Below are positions 1 to 9,688 of a stretch of DNA of 64,000 bases, piece after piece. Below the pieces are notes generated by a model. It saw only the letters and a list, made by a program, of their open reading frames with translations, was not told the origin of the DNA and did no database searches. The translations under genes were made by a program, and so were the position numbers. The stretch lies in the NCBI GenBank assembly GCA_028622995.1, contig JAJQJQ010000023.1, positions 558,001-622,000 of the forward strand, written 5' to 3'. Every line of letters begins with the position of its first letter. Within the stretch, counting starts at the first letter, position 1. This DNA comes from Panagrolaimus kolymaensis. Lineage: Eukaryota > Nematoda > Chromadorea > Rhabditida > Panagrolaimidae.

Positions 1-2892
1 ATGTTTCATTGAATGAAGAAGTGGCACAAAATGTTTATCAAGAATGGAATGCGAGAATTGGAAGACTTTTGAATAAAACTTTTGTTTTTCTTACTGGTGA
101 ATTGACGAATGACTTGAAGCTTCTTCAACATGGAAATGTTATTATTTCGACTGCTGATCGATGGGATAACATTTCTCGACGATGGAAACAAAGAAAGAAT
201 GTTCAATCTGTGCGGCTTTTTATTGCTGATGATCTTCAAATGATGGGTGATTCTTATACTGGGGTAAGCTTTTTGATTTTACAATATAATTTTAAACCTT
301 GATTTGTTGTTTTTTTTAGCCTACGATGGAAGTGGTTTGCTCGCGAATGCGTTATATGTCTTCTCAACTTGATTCAAAACTTCGAATTGTTGCACTTTCG
401 TCTTCACTTGCTAATGCTAAAGATGTGTGTCAATGGCTTGGATGTACGAATTTCAATTTTCCACCATCTGCTCGACCGCTTCCATTAGAACTTTACATTC
501 AAGGATTCAATCTTTCACACACTGCTTCACGACTTGCTGCAATGGTTCGACCTGTTTATTCAGCTGTTATTCGACATGGTGGAAAAGTTCGACCAAAGCC
601 TGCTCTCGTTTTTGTTCCATCTCGTCGACAAACTCGTTCAACTGCAGTTGATCTTCTTACTTTTGCTTTAGCTGATCGTCAATCTCATCGATTCTTGCAT
701 GGTGCAACCGAAGATTCTGATTTCCAAGCAATTCTCAAAGAAGTGCACGATGAATCTTTACGTGAAACTTTGAGCCGTGGTGTTGGCTTTATTCACGAAG
801 GTATCTCTGCTCGTGATGTTGAAATTGCTGAAACCTTATTCTCAAGTGGTTTCATTCAAGTTTTGATTGTTCCAAGAACCATGTGTTATCAAATCAAAAC
901 TACAGCTTATGTCGTCATCATTATGGATACTCAAGTTTACAATGGTCAACATCATGTTTATGAAGATTATCCTATTGCTGATGTTTTACATATGGTTGGT
1001 CTTGCAAATCGTCCTGGACAAGATGAAGATGCTCGATGCGTTCTTTTGTGTCAAGCATCTAAGAAAGATTTCTTCAAAAAATTTCTCTATGAACCATTGC
1101 CAGTTGAATCTCATCTTGATACTTGCCTTCATGATCATTTCAATGCTGAAATCGTTACCAAAACCATTGAAAATAAACACGATGCCGTTGATTATCTTAC
1201 TTGGACATTCCTGTATCGCAGCAAGACTCAAAATCCTAATTATTATTCGCTTCAAGGAGTTACACATCGTCATTTATCGGAAGCTCTATCTGAATTGGTT
1301 GAAAACACTTTGAAGAATTTGGAAAACAGCCAATGCATTGCAATCAAAGATGATATGGATACGATTTCGTTGAACTTGGGAATGATTGCGTCGTATTATT
1401 ACATCAGTTATGCTACTATTGGTAAGTGCCTTTGTTATTTGTTTTACTTTAATACAACTTCATTTTTTAGAACTCTTTTCACTTTCATTGAAACCAAAAA
1501 CAAAAGCTCGTGGTTTACTGGAAATTATTTCAAATGCAAGTGAATTTGCTAATTTCCCAGTTCGATACAAAGAAGATGTCATCCTCAAAAAACTTGCTGA
1601 GAAGTTACCGAATGCTTTGAAAAATCAAAATTGGTCTGATCCTCATACTAAAGTTCTTCTCCTTCTAAATGCTTATCTTGCTCGAATTCAACTATCTGCC
1701 GAACTGAACAAAGATATTGAATTTATCGTTCTCAAAGCTACTCGGCTAACTCAAGCATGTGTTGATGTTCTTTCAAGTAATGGATGGTTAACTCCTGGAA
1801 TTCATGCAATGGAATTATCTCAAATGCTAACTCAAGCTATGTTTTCGCATGAAAGTTATATGAAACAACTACCACATGTCAATTCATCATTATTGGAGCG
1901 GTGTAAAGAAAAGGTGAGTTTTTTGTTTACAAAAGGGCAACATGACATATGTTAGTGTTATGCTGATAGCCTTCATTCTAATTGCTTCTGGAAGCATTCT
2001 TGAGTTTGGAAGCTTTTTTTATAACAACCTTTAGTTGAATTTTATATATGGAAAAAGTTGAATTTCTTTAGCTTAAGCGAATAAGAGAAGAACTATTTAT
2101 CGTCTTAAAAGCATTAGTTGGATTCGATAACACATACATATGCTGCGATGTCTTTTTGTTACTTTCTCTTTGGAGTCACAACTTTTAAAGGAGAACTATT
2201 ATAACGAAGCGTATTTTGGTTGTTTAAAATCGTAAAATCATTTAGTCTTTTTTTTGTTGATCTTTTTAATTTGAAACTTTCTTCCTTTTTTAAGAGTTGT
2301 GACTCTGATTCATTTTATCATTTTATAAATGTCAAATTTCAGGGTGTCGATTCAATTTTCAATTTACTAGAACTTGATGATGACGAAAGAAATGATCTCT
2401 TGAAAATGTCGAAATCTGAGTTAGCTGATGTTGCAAGATTCTGTAATAATTATCCATCCATCGAAGTCGAACATGAAGTATCAACTTCCAAAGTAACTCA
2501 TGGTGAAACTGTACAAGTTAGTGTTAAACTTGAGCGTGAAAACGATGAAAATGGTTATGCTCCATCTGTTGTTGCACCATTTTATCCTCTCAAACACAAG
2601 GAAGAACGATGGTGGCTCGTTGTTGGCGATGTTGAAGCTAATACTTTGTGCTGTATTAAGAAGATCGGAATTAATGTTGAAGCTAAGGCATCGCTTGAAT
2701 TTTCTCCTGCTGAAGTTGGTAAACGTCGGTACAAACTTTATTTCATGTGTGATTCATATCTTGGAGCTGATCAAGAATTTGATTTTACTGTTCGAGTTGA
2801 TGGTTAGTTTGGAAGGTTTACTTGTAACACAATTAATACTTTGTTTTTCAGAAAAACGTGATCGTAAACGACGTCATTCGGATAGTGATTAA
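1..2892 (+). CDS. SNRNP200: Brr2/SNRNP200 U5 snRNP helicase, C-terminal part (partial)
   Basis: Brr2 is the Ski2-like RNA helicase of the U5 snRNP that unwinds U4/U6 during spliceosome activation. Five exons join in frame: 1-263 (gene continues upstream), 320-1421, 1471-1913, 2343-2802 and 2852-2892, giving 768 codons plus stop after one partial codon. All introns are GT-AG. The visible protein starts inside the C-terminal helicase cassette ([43 protein letters not shown]), passes the block [20 protein letters not shown] and the winged-helix/Sec63 unit ([36 protein letters not shown]), and ends with an FN3-like domain and an acidic SDSD tail, as in animal Brr2. The motif II position reads DDLQ (228-239) and motif VI reads [12 protein letters not shown], both weaker than a canonical DExH helicase. 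The Brr2 C-terminal cassette is known to lack ATPase activity, so this fits a real gene; a diverged paralogue is the alternative. Confidence 0.95.
1914..2342 (+). other. Unusually long intron (429 bp) of the Brr2 gene
   Basis: Donor GTGAGT at 1914 and acceptor TTTCAG ending at 2342 join Lys to GVDSIF in frame, matching the Brr2 order at the Sec63/FN3 border. The other three introns of the gene are 49-56 bp. I see no further Brr2 exon, repeat or clear snoRNA box pair inside it. Confidence 0.8.
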
Positions 2893-3712
2893 TTTATTAT
2901 GAATTCGGCTAGTGTACTTTATTTTGGCATCTCAACAACAACCTATTTATTTTTATTGTTTTCTTTTTTATATGTACTTTGTTTTTTCATTTGTGATGGA
3001 ATTTTAGTTAATAAAAAGCGCTTATATTATCATTTTTGTCTTCCTTGTTTAGTTATGTATGAAGCGAAACAGCTTAGGGTGTTGGATGCTTTAGTTTCAA
3101 TTGGAGGAAGCGATTGCGATGATCTTGATTAATTGAATTCTTACTTATCTTTACACAAGCAAAAGCATGTTAGAGCGCCAAAAAGTAAAAGCAGCAAAAA
3201 AGAATTTCTTTTGTTTATCGAATCATTTGAATTTCCATCGACTGATTGATATAATCAAATTGGAAAAGGTGAAAAATTATGGAAGAGCTGTTGGAAATAG
3301 CAAAACGCTAGGAACCTAACTATGTCCAAAAATAAGAGAAAAAAATATAAGAAAATCAAATTCAACGCATTTTAAATTTGTTTGAACATTCATTAAATTT
3401 TTTGCCATTATTTTCTTTAATTATTGTTAAATTTTTTTAACATTGTTTTTTTATTAAATATTTTGCCATCTCTAATTCATTCGAGTGTCAAGAACAAAAA
3501 AAACTATAAAAACCTCTGATTTGCCGCTTTTTTAAAATAAGTTTAATTCTCCAAACATTAAAAGAAAGGCATGAAAATTAATGTAAAAAAATATTGAATT
3601 CACTAAGGAAGCAGAAATATAATTTGTTCTGATTTTTCTAAACTTCGATCATATTTGTTTATGACGAGTTTGTTAAAAAAAATTATAAACGAAGGGCATT
3701 AAAATTAATGTA
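2893..3712. other. Brr2 3' UTR and AT-rich intergenic stretch
   Basis: After the Brr2 stop an AATAAA lies at 3010-3015, about 120 bp downstream, a plausible poly(A) signal. A 77-codon open frame runs 2899-3132 through this 3' UTR; its last 80 bases (after TTTAG near 3050) look mildly exon-like but match nothing I know. From 3140 to 3712 the sequence is AT-rich with two similar short stretches (GGCAT.AAAATTAATGTAA near 3567 and 3695) and no supported gene. Confidence 0.5.
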
Positions 3713-4101
3713 ATGAAAGAAGAAGATGATAAAGAAGCTGTATTAACAAAAAAATTATTAGCAAAATTAGTTATACCTCAAATATTATTAGCTATTACAT
3801 TGGTTAGTTTTTTGCTTTTTCAACTAACGATTTTTGATAAATTTGGAATGAAAATAAGCAAAAAAATAACCACCGATGAAATTGTTGGTCAATGCTTTGT
3901 ATTTTTAACTGCATGTTTTGATACAACGGCTACTACTGCTAGGTTATTAGCCAACCATCCGAAAATTCGGCAGCAATTAATTGAAGAAACTGATGAAATT
4001 TGCCATGAAGAAGAAGAAGTAACTTATGAACAAATAATTCAACTTCGATTTTGTGACGCAATTATGAAAGAAGCATTAAGAATGTTTCCGATTGCAGCAT
4101 T
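3713..4101 (+). pseudogene. Cytochrome P450 fragment (CYP, nematode CYP13-like), internally deleted
   Basis: P450s are haem monooxygenases of about 500 residues; this is a single 130-codon exon. Residues 21-41 are hydrophobic like the N-terminal membrane anchor. They run almost directly into the I-helix region: [13 protein letters not shown] at 53-65, then ACFDTT at 67-72 where the family has A-G-x-D-T-T. The K-helix ExxR is E120-A-L-R123 with MFP after it. About 250 residues expected between anchor and I-helix are absent, as are some 8-10 residues after DTT. A donor GTAAGT follows at 4102, but no haem-binding FxxGxRxC segment appears before the next gene, and joining to the next exon's plausible acceptors gives early stops. 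Most likely a decayed gene copy. Seen: the motifs and gaps. Inferred: loss of function. Confidence 0.75.
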
Positions 4102-4273
4102 GTAAGTTTAAATTTTGACTATTTATAAACGCAATTGTCAAATAAATATTAAAGCGCTGCTTTTTAAAAACCATCAATCGAGTTAAAATATTTACCATAT
4201 TTTCGAGTTTTTTAAATATTGATCAACATTATTTAAAATTAAATTAGGTTTATGTAAAAGTAATACCAACCAG

Positions 4274-6133
4274 AAGAAATTCAAACATTTTCTTGCTAAT
4301 ATATTACAACAAGCTATTAAATATAAGTAAGTCACTTTTGCCTGAAATACTAAAATCTCAAATTTTTTGAAACAACGTATTCATTTTACTTTTTTAGTGA
4401 AGATGCAGTAGAAATCAAATCAATGGAACAAGTGATTGAAGATCAATTGGAGAAGTTAAAGTTACTAAACGATTCTTACGAAGGTATGTTTTTGAATGCT
4501 ATTCTCAAAATTAGTGGTTTATTTGTTGACGATGAAAGAATAAAATTAATGGAGATAATTGCATTACATTTTTAGAAGAAGAAAATTATATTCCCTCGTT
4601 CGTTGAATGGGTGGAATTCTTTCGTATTCATGTTAGAGTTGGTGATGTTCGAAATTTGAACAAATATGTGTTTCAACGTCGAAACAATCTCGTTGCTGAA
4701 TCAACTCATACAACGCTTGAATCAAATGAAGTTGTTCGTCAAAGTGGTTTGGATATTCTGGATAATCTTGAAAAAGATAAGCGGTTTGTACTTCATAAAG
4801 AAAAATGGTGGGTTATCCCGGAAGAAGAATATGATAGATCTAAGAAAAATGTGTAAGTTTTATTTATTATTTTGTGTTTAAAAACAATTCACATAAATAA
4901 TAACAATATGTTTATCAAATATTGGAATATTGAGTAACTGTTTCGAAATGACTTCAAATTGAGGAGCATCAATCAACATTTATAAGGTTTATAGTTCTTA
5001 AAGTTTTATACATGGTTTTTAGGAAAGAAATCATGAATATTTGTATCAAATTTATGGAAACAAATGCCGAAATGAGAAAAACTTTGGGACGTGGAGGCTT
5101 TGGTAAAGTACGAAGGATGTTTTTCAAAGGATGTGATACAGAATTCGTGGAAAAAGTTTTTACAAAAATCAAATATTCATCCTCAGTAATGGCTGAAGCT
5201 GAAGCTTATACGACATGTGATGAGCATCAATATATTCCCAAGATGATTTACAATGGATACAATGCTGATGGAAAATGGTGTATAGTTTTAGAATATATTA
5301 ATGGTGGCACTCTTATTCATCATATTGAAAATTCAAACATCTCAGAGAACGGAAAGCAAACAATCGCTTATCAATTGGCTCTTGCTCTGGAATATTTGCA
5401 TGAAAACAATTTAACACATGGGTGAGTTTTTCGGAAAAGTTAAATTATAAAATTTGTGATATTATTCTTTTCATTTTTCAGTGATCTAAAACCTAATAAT
5501 GTTGCTTTGACTTTAACTGGCCATGTTCGTCTTTTTGATTTTGGTCAATCTCGTAATATAACATTAGACAAAACGCTTCCATTTTCTGTATTAATGTATT
5601 CAGCTCCTGAAGTAGCCCTCGAAAAACCTGCTGGATTAGCTGCTGATCGATTTTCATATGGTGTTGTTTTTGCTTATTTGATCCTAAGAAGACATCCATT
5701 AAACTATATAGAGATGAAAGAATTTTTGAAGCAAAAAACATATGGACAACCAAATCTGGTAGGAATTCACGATGAAGCTGCTGAAGAACTTATCAAAGGT
5801 CTTTTACAACATGATCCAAATGATCGTCCCAAAAATATTTCAAAGCATCGTTATTTCAATGGAGTTGAAGAAAAAGATCCACCATTCAAACCGATGAATC
5901 GTCTAATGGCTGGTGACGCTTGTGGAACTAATGGAACAAACGTTTTAAACAAGAATCGTGTGGTAAAGAAACTTCGAAAGTATGCTGATAAGGTAGTTGA
6001 TAGAAAATGTTACTCAAATGATTTTGTTGAAATACACCCAAAGCTCCAATATTTTTCTTTTTGCATACCTTCTAAAGCTTATTTAAATACATTTAAGAAG
6101 AGACCAGGTGGTGGTGGAGATGCCTGTGATTAA
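4274..6133 (+). CDS. Divergent AGC-type (GRK-like) protein kinase
   Basis: Exons 4274-4326 (probable), 4398-4483, 4576-4852, 5023-5421 and 5482-6133 join in one frame. From the first good ATG at 4423 they give 462 aa. No ATG is found for the upstream exon, so 4274 may be a trans-spliced or 5' UTR exon. Kinase landmarks: glycine loop GRGGFGKV at 135-142, beta-3 Lys157 (VEKVF), catalytic loop HGDLKPNN from 245, DFG 265-267, APE 287-289. After the kinase core come HRYFNGVEEKDPPFKP and LQYFSF, resembling the AGC C-tail (RHPFF..PPFKP and hydrophobic motif). The roughly 110-residue N-terminus (IPSFVEWVEFF, DKRFVL) resembles a GRK-type helical region only weakly. The HRD arginine is Gly, so it is a non-RD kinase; Lys, Asp and DFG are intact and catalysis is likely. 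GRK assignment is inference; AGC group is better supported. Confidence 0.8.
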
Positions 6134-6150
6134 ATGTTTTATGCCACAAA

Positions 6151-6201
6151 GTAAGTTATAATTTTTGGTTATGTTATACTAATAAAATTGTTTCGTTTTA
6201 G
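6151..6201 (+). other. Possible 3' UTR intron of the kinase gene
   Basis: GTAAGT at 6151 and TCGTTTTAG ending at 6201 bound a 51-bp segment typical of introns here. It starts 17 bases after the kinase stop (6131-6133). It may be a true 3' UTR intron or an alternative C-terminal splice. Confidence 0.5.
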
Positions 6202-6360
6202 GTATTTTTATCTCATGGAATACTCTTTGAAAGTAAATTCAATGGTTTGACTATGTGGTAATTTGAATGGATAATATGATGGAACATAAATAATTTTTTA
6301 ACAAAACTGTATAATTTTTTATTTAATTTTTGTATTTGATTATGTGTTTTTTGTAATATT

Positions 6361-6366
6361 AATAAA
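6361..6366 (+). terminator. Poly(A) signal of the kinase gene
   Basis: AATAAA about 230 bp after the kinase stop. It lies just beyond the stop codon of the minus-strand tyrosine-kinase remnant, so the two 3' ends overlap. Confidence 0.6.
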
Positions 6367-6375
6367 GAGTTATTT

Positions 6376-6682
6376 TTATGTATCATTTTTGAGTGGCCAA
6401 TAATCATATTCAAGAACTTGTTCAATTTTATTGAGGATTTCTTTAAACGTTGTTGAAGCATTTGGTTCTTTTCCTCCAACAATTTAACATTATCTCATAA
6501 ATACAATCTGGAGCATTTTCTAACTCTTTTCCATTTTGTAAAAATTGTATTAATTCCGTGGATGACATTGTTGAATATGGAATAGCGTAAGCAAATAAAA
6601 AGATAAGACTTCGAATTTTTTTCTTCTTTATCTTGTCTAAAAGCTCAAAAAAGCATGGTTTTGTTTGTGTAACAATTAGCAA
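6376..6682 (-). pseudogene. Tyrosine kinase C-lobe remnant, frameshifted
   Basis: The minus frame ending at 6443 carries FAYAIPYSTMSSTELIQF then ENAPDCIYEIMLNCW, the end of a tyrosine-kinase catalytic domain (family pattern: YG.xPYPGMS..E.I..L..G.R...P..CP.E.Y.LM..CW). Right after the CW (TGG at 6476-6478) the frame turns into an unrelated tail. Skipping one base brings in GKEPNASTTFKEILNKIE, the expected xxP..RPTF..I...I end, and a stop at 6376-6378. Upstream of about 6600 the homology is lost. So a 5' truncation plus a single-base frameshift: a dead fragment unless there is an assembly error. It is convergent with the AGC kinase gene. Confidence 0.7.
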
Positions 6683-6804
6683 GGGTCTTATACCATCAAA
6701 AAAAGTAACGAAAAAGTGTCAATAAAAAAAGTGCTGCTGTGCGGTTGAAGTAAACAACATCGAAAGAAAAAAACATTGCAAAACTAAAGAGTTCAAAGAT
6801 TATT
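6683..6804. other. Short intergenic gap
   Basis: AT-rich with A-runs; no feature supported. Confidence 0.5.
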
Positions 6805-6968
6805 TTAGCTTTCCTTCTTCTTTTTTTTCTTCCCATTGGCTGCGGCGACTATGTCCATTAGTTGGTTAACAAATTGATAAAGGTTAACTTCATGAAAATG
6901 CTTCATTAATTTGGTTTGATTAATTTGGAGTTTTTTAAGGAAGAAAAGTTCGAGTGATCGTACAAAAA
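6805..6968 (-). CDS. Orphan terminal exon, unknown protein ending in a lysine run
   Basis: On the minus strand a TTCTTTTTAG acceptor (ending at 6969) is followed by 53 open codons and TAA at 6805-6807. The peptide has an amphipathic helical look (VRSLELFFLKKLQ, then HEVNLYQFVNQLMDIVAAAN) and ends in KKKKKKES. Composition and wobble use are coding-like and the nearby DNA is not. I could not find an upstream exon: the best donor candidate nearby (GTAATG at about 7030) is out of phase. An internal ATG at residue 22 would give only 33 aa. Not recognised; it may be the last exon of a gene lost upstream or an alternative 3' exon of the neighbour. Confidence 0.35.
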
Positions 6969-7270
6969 CTAAAAAGAACAAGTATTTTTCTTTTCAAACT
7001 TTCACTTCCTTCCATCATCATTACTTTTTCATCGCCATGATTTTGCTTGCTTGTAATGGATTCGAGAAAAGCGATGGATTAAAGACATTTTAAGCTATGA
7101 GAAAAACTTTTGCTTTTGTTATCAAGTGGGTCATTCCAAAAACACATACATACATTTCAAAGCCTTCTTCAGTAAAAAACTTTTATTTCATAAAACGATC
7201 AAAAATTTATTACAATCATTTTTTAAATACAAACATACATATGGAAAATTAGTTAAGGTTGCGGTGGTGT
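6969..7270. other. Intergenic, with poly(A) signal for the downstream minus gene
   Basis: TTTATT at 7182-7187 (AATAAA on the minus strand) lies 84 bp past the stop of the proline-rich gene. Nothing else is supported in this stretch. Confidence 0.5.
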
Positions 7271-8037
7271 TTAATCATGTGGTGCTTCTTCTTTGAACGT
7301 TCCAAGAATATCAGCATATGAAAAAAGGATAGACGGAATCGTAATGAGAATACCAATCAGTAAAATTGTAATTGATCCACACCAAACGCCATATTTAACA
7401 CGTTTAACATATTTAATTCGAAGTTTACCAAGATGATCTTTATCACTGCCTTGAGCTTTTTTAGCTACACCTTCTTCATCTTCAATGGTTGGAGCTCGAA
7501 CTTCTGTTGGATTATCAATCTTTGATTCACCTTTTGATACTTTGCTTTTGATTTCCTGAAAATACAACAAACATGATTTAGCAAAGATACAAATAAGGAT
7601 ATTATAATGGCAAGCAAGTAACACATCAAAGTAATCACTTTAAAGTAGTTCCAACTTTTCCATATGGTTGAATACATGTGCCAAGTAAAAGGCTTACTTC
7701 ATCTTGAGTTTTTCGAGCACCATTATCTTCCTTTGATTCAACCTTTTCTTTCTTTTTCTTATCCTTCTTTCCATCACTTTTCTTGCTTTTCTCACTTTTG
7801 ATGGATTTATTTGATTTTGATGCACTTTTTACAGGATCAGCTGATGGAGCAGGTGGTGGTAGTGGAGCAGGTGGTGGTGGTGGAGCAGAACCTCCAAATG
7901 CAGGTACTTCATATTGATTCCCATCTGGAGGAGGAGGAGGTGGTGGATCTAAAAAAAGAGAGGAAATGATGAGTAATAATGATAACAAAGTTAATCAACT
8001 TACTTCCCAATCCAATAGGTTCATATTGATCTCCCAT
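7271..8037 (-). CDS. Proline-rich, lysine-rich single-pass membrane protein
   Basis: Three exons on the minus strand, 8004-8037, 7698-7948 and 7271-7555, with GT-AG introns of 55 and 142 bp, give 189 aa from ATG at 8037. Layout: two N-terminal copies of a QYE-(P/V) motif each followed by a Gly-rich turn and a proline run (seven Pro near residues 13-19, then PPPPP and PPP); a long Lys/Ser/Asp/Glu-rich stretch at about 58-145 (KSEKSKKSDGKKDKKKKEK); and one hydrophobic segment at about 152-174 (WCGSITILLIGILITIPSIL) with basic residues just before it and a short acidic tail. That suggests a C-terminally anchored protein with a charged N-terminal side; orientation is inferred. Pro runs could bind SH3, WW or EVH1 domains. 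I do not recognise the family. Confidence 0.75.
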
Positions 8038-8342
8038 GATGATGATGTTCTTTTTCTTCTTTGAAAATTTGATGAAAATTCAGCTTACACAAATTCAAAC
8101 CAACTTAAACCGTTTGCTATGAGAAGAAGTGAGAAAAAAAGCAACGAAGAAATGAAAGAACGAATTTTTAGTGAGTTGTTTGCTGCATGGAAAAAAACAA
8201 CAAGAAAGCATGCAAATTTTTACAGCCAATTAGAAAAGTGAAAATGGAGGACAAAAATGTTAGTTGGAGACTTTGAGGATTAATAATAACAAAAAAACTT
8301 TATTTATGAACTAATAATATCAAACAAAAAATATATACAATT
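8038..8342. other. Promoter/5' region and poly(A) signal between two minus genes
   Basis: About 300 bp between consecutive minus-strand genes. TTTATT at 8299-8304 (AATAAA on the minus strand) is 39 bp beyond the stop of the upstream gene. No other element is clear. Confidence 0.5.
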
Positions 8343-9280
8343 CTAAGCTGTTTGATCTTCATCTTGACAACTGGAGTTTACCAGTGAATTGGCAAGAGTA
8401 TTTTCAGCATCATGATTGATGACTGATTCTTCTTCCATGTCTTCGCCTTTGATTGCTTGACTACTAATATCAGCTATTTTAGGTTCAGGAAAACTAAAAA
8501 AAATTATGTTAGTTAGAGGAATTACATAAGAAGCAAAAATGGTTTACCCTTGAGAAGCGATATTACTGATTCTTCGAGGCGGGATAAATAGTTGACGATG
8601 AACATGTTTTGAGATTGTATCAAAAAAATATTGTGCCAATTTTGGCCTTCCGAAGATAAAGCTATAGATAAAATAGCCAACAGAAACAAAGGTCTGAAAA
8701 TAAGTTGAAGTTTTACGTATTCATTAGCATTCAAAAAAACATAATTACCTGATTTTGTCTGACGATGAGGAAAACATGGTTGCGTTGTTTAATAAACTTG
8801 GCTTCAATAAGGTTCAAAGTTGAAAATTCTCCATACACAAAATGAGATCGAAATATGATGCAAGTGTTTGATATTGTAGTTGAAATAATTCGAAATATTG
8901 GATCACCGATAATTTTCTGAAAACAAATATAGTTTAGTTTTTTGTTTTAAGAAAAAAAAGAAAACTTACAAGCCGAACGAATTCATTGTTTTCAAGCTTA
9001 TAAACATCACATCGAAGAGGATGGAATAACGATCTCATGCTTTCTAAGAAACAACAGCAGCAAAGCAAAGTTTAGAAACAACTAACTTTTGTTGAAGGTA
9101 GTGAAAAAAAATTTTTGGGGACAGAAATTTTGCTGCTTCAAGCTTTGCATCTTTTTTCTTTGTAAGATTCAATACTGCTAGAATATGATCTCGTTTTACT
9201 AATATTATTTTTGGATTTATGCCTCGACTTTGTTGATGTTTGTTTTGATTATTATTAATAGGAAGAATTAGGTCTTTCAT
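8343..9280 (-). CDS. Unrecognised 243-aa protein
   Basis: Five minus-strand exons join in frame: 9087-9280, 8970-9043, 8749-8916, 8548-8693 and 8343-8493; introns are 43-55 bp apart from the third. The start chosen is ATG at 9280. If the 43-bp first intron were not used, translation would start at the internal ATG at 9038 (177 aa), but the exon 1-2 join is in phase. The N-terminal part is basic (KIILVKRDH, TKKKDAKLEAAKFL). The middle is rich in beta-type residues (FRIIST, TCIIFRSHFVYGEF, NHVFLIVRQNQ), as in a PH-like or other small beta fold. The last 50 residues are acidic and look disordered (GEDMEEESVINHDAEN). No signal peptide or membrane helix is clear. I cannot assign a family. Confidence 0.7.
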
Positions 9281-9688
9281 TTCAACATGCTTTAACGATA
9301 GTTTTTTTCTTTAAATTTTATCCTTTATTTTTCCATCCTGTTTTTATGGAGTTGATCTTCATTTTATTTATGGATGATGTATAACAAATTAGCAAAAGAG
9401 TAAAAAAAAGTGAGTAAAATGTAATGAAAAAATTAAAGAATTCGTTTATTGATTTAGGTCACTTTTATTATGCTTAGAAAAAAATACAAGAAGGATTTAT
9501 GCGTAGTTTTAAAGATAATTGAGAAATAGGAAAAATATTATAGACAATGGCGATACCATTATTTTTAGCGTGAGATTTTTTTAGTTGCAGCAGTAATCGA
9601 GACAATGTTTTTTGTATGTTAATGGGTTCTAAAACCATGTTAATTGGATCTAATCGTGTTACACTTGGATGGCCTAATGCAGCATAAT
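9281..9688. other. Original ING 3' UTR and spacer
   Basis: Downstream of the ancestral ING stop (9689-9691, minus). TTTATT at 9464-9469 and 9445-9450 (AATAAA on the minus strand) are likely ING poly(A) signals. A 92-codon minus frame over 9474-9752 has no coding support and starts inside the transposon. Confidence 0.5.

Noticed and set aside
986..1273. Minus-strand frame in the Brr2 exon
   Set aside because: Shadow of a strongly conserved plus-strand coding exon.
2899..3132. 77-codon frame right after the Brr2 stop
   Set aside because: It runs through the likely poly(A) signal, is rich in Phe/Leu/Tyr from T-rich DNA and has no homology I recognise.
5493..5753. Minus-strand frame opposite the kinase catalytic domain
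   Set aside because: Shadow; the plus strand carries the DFG and APE motifs.
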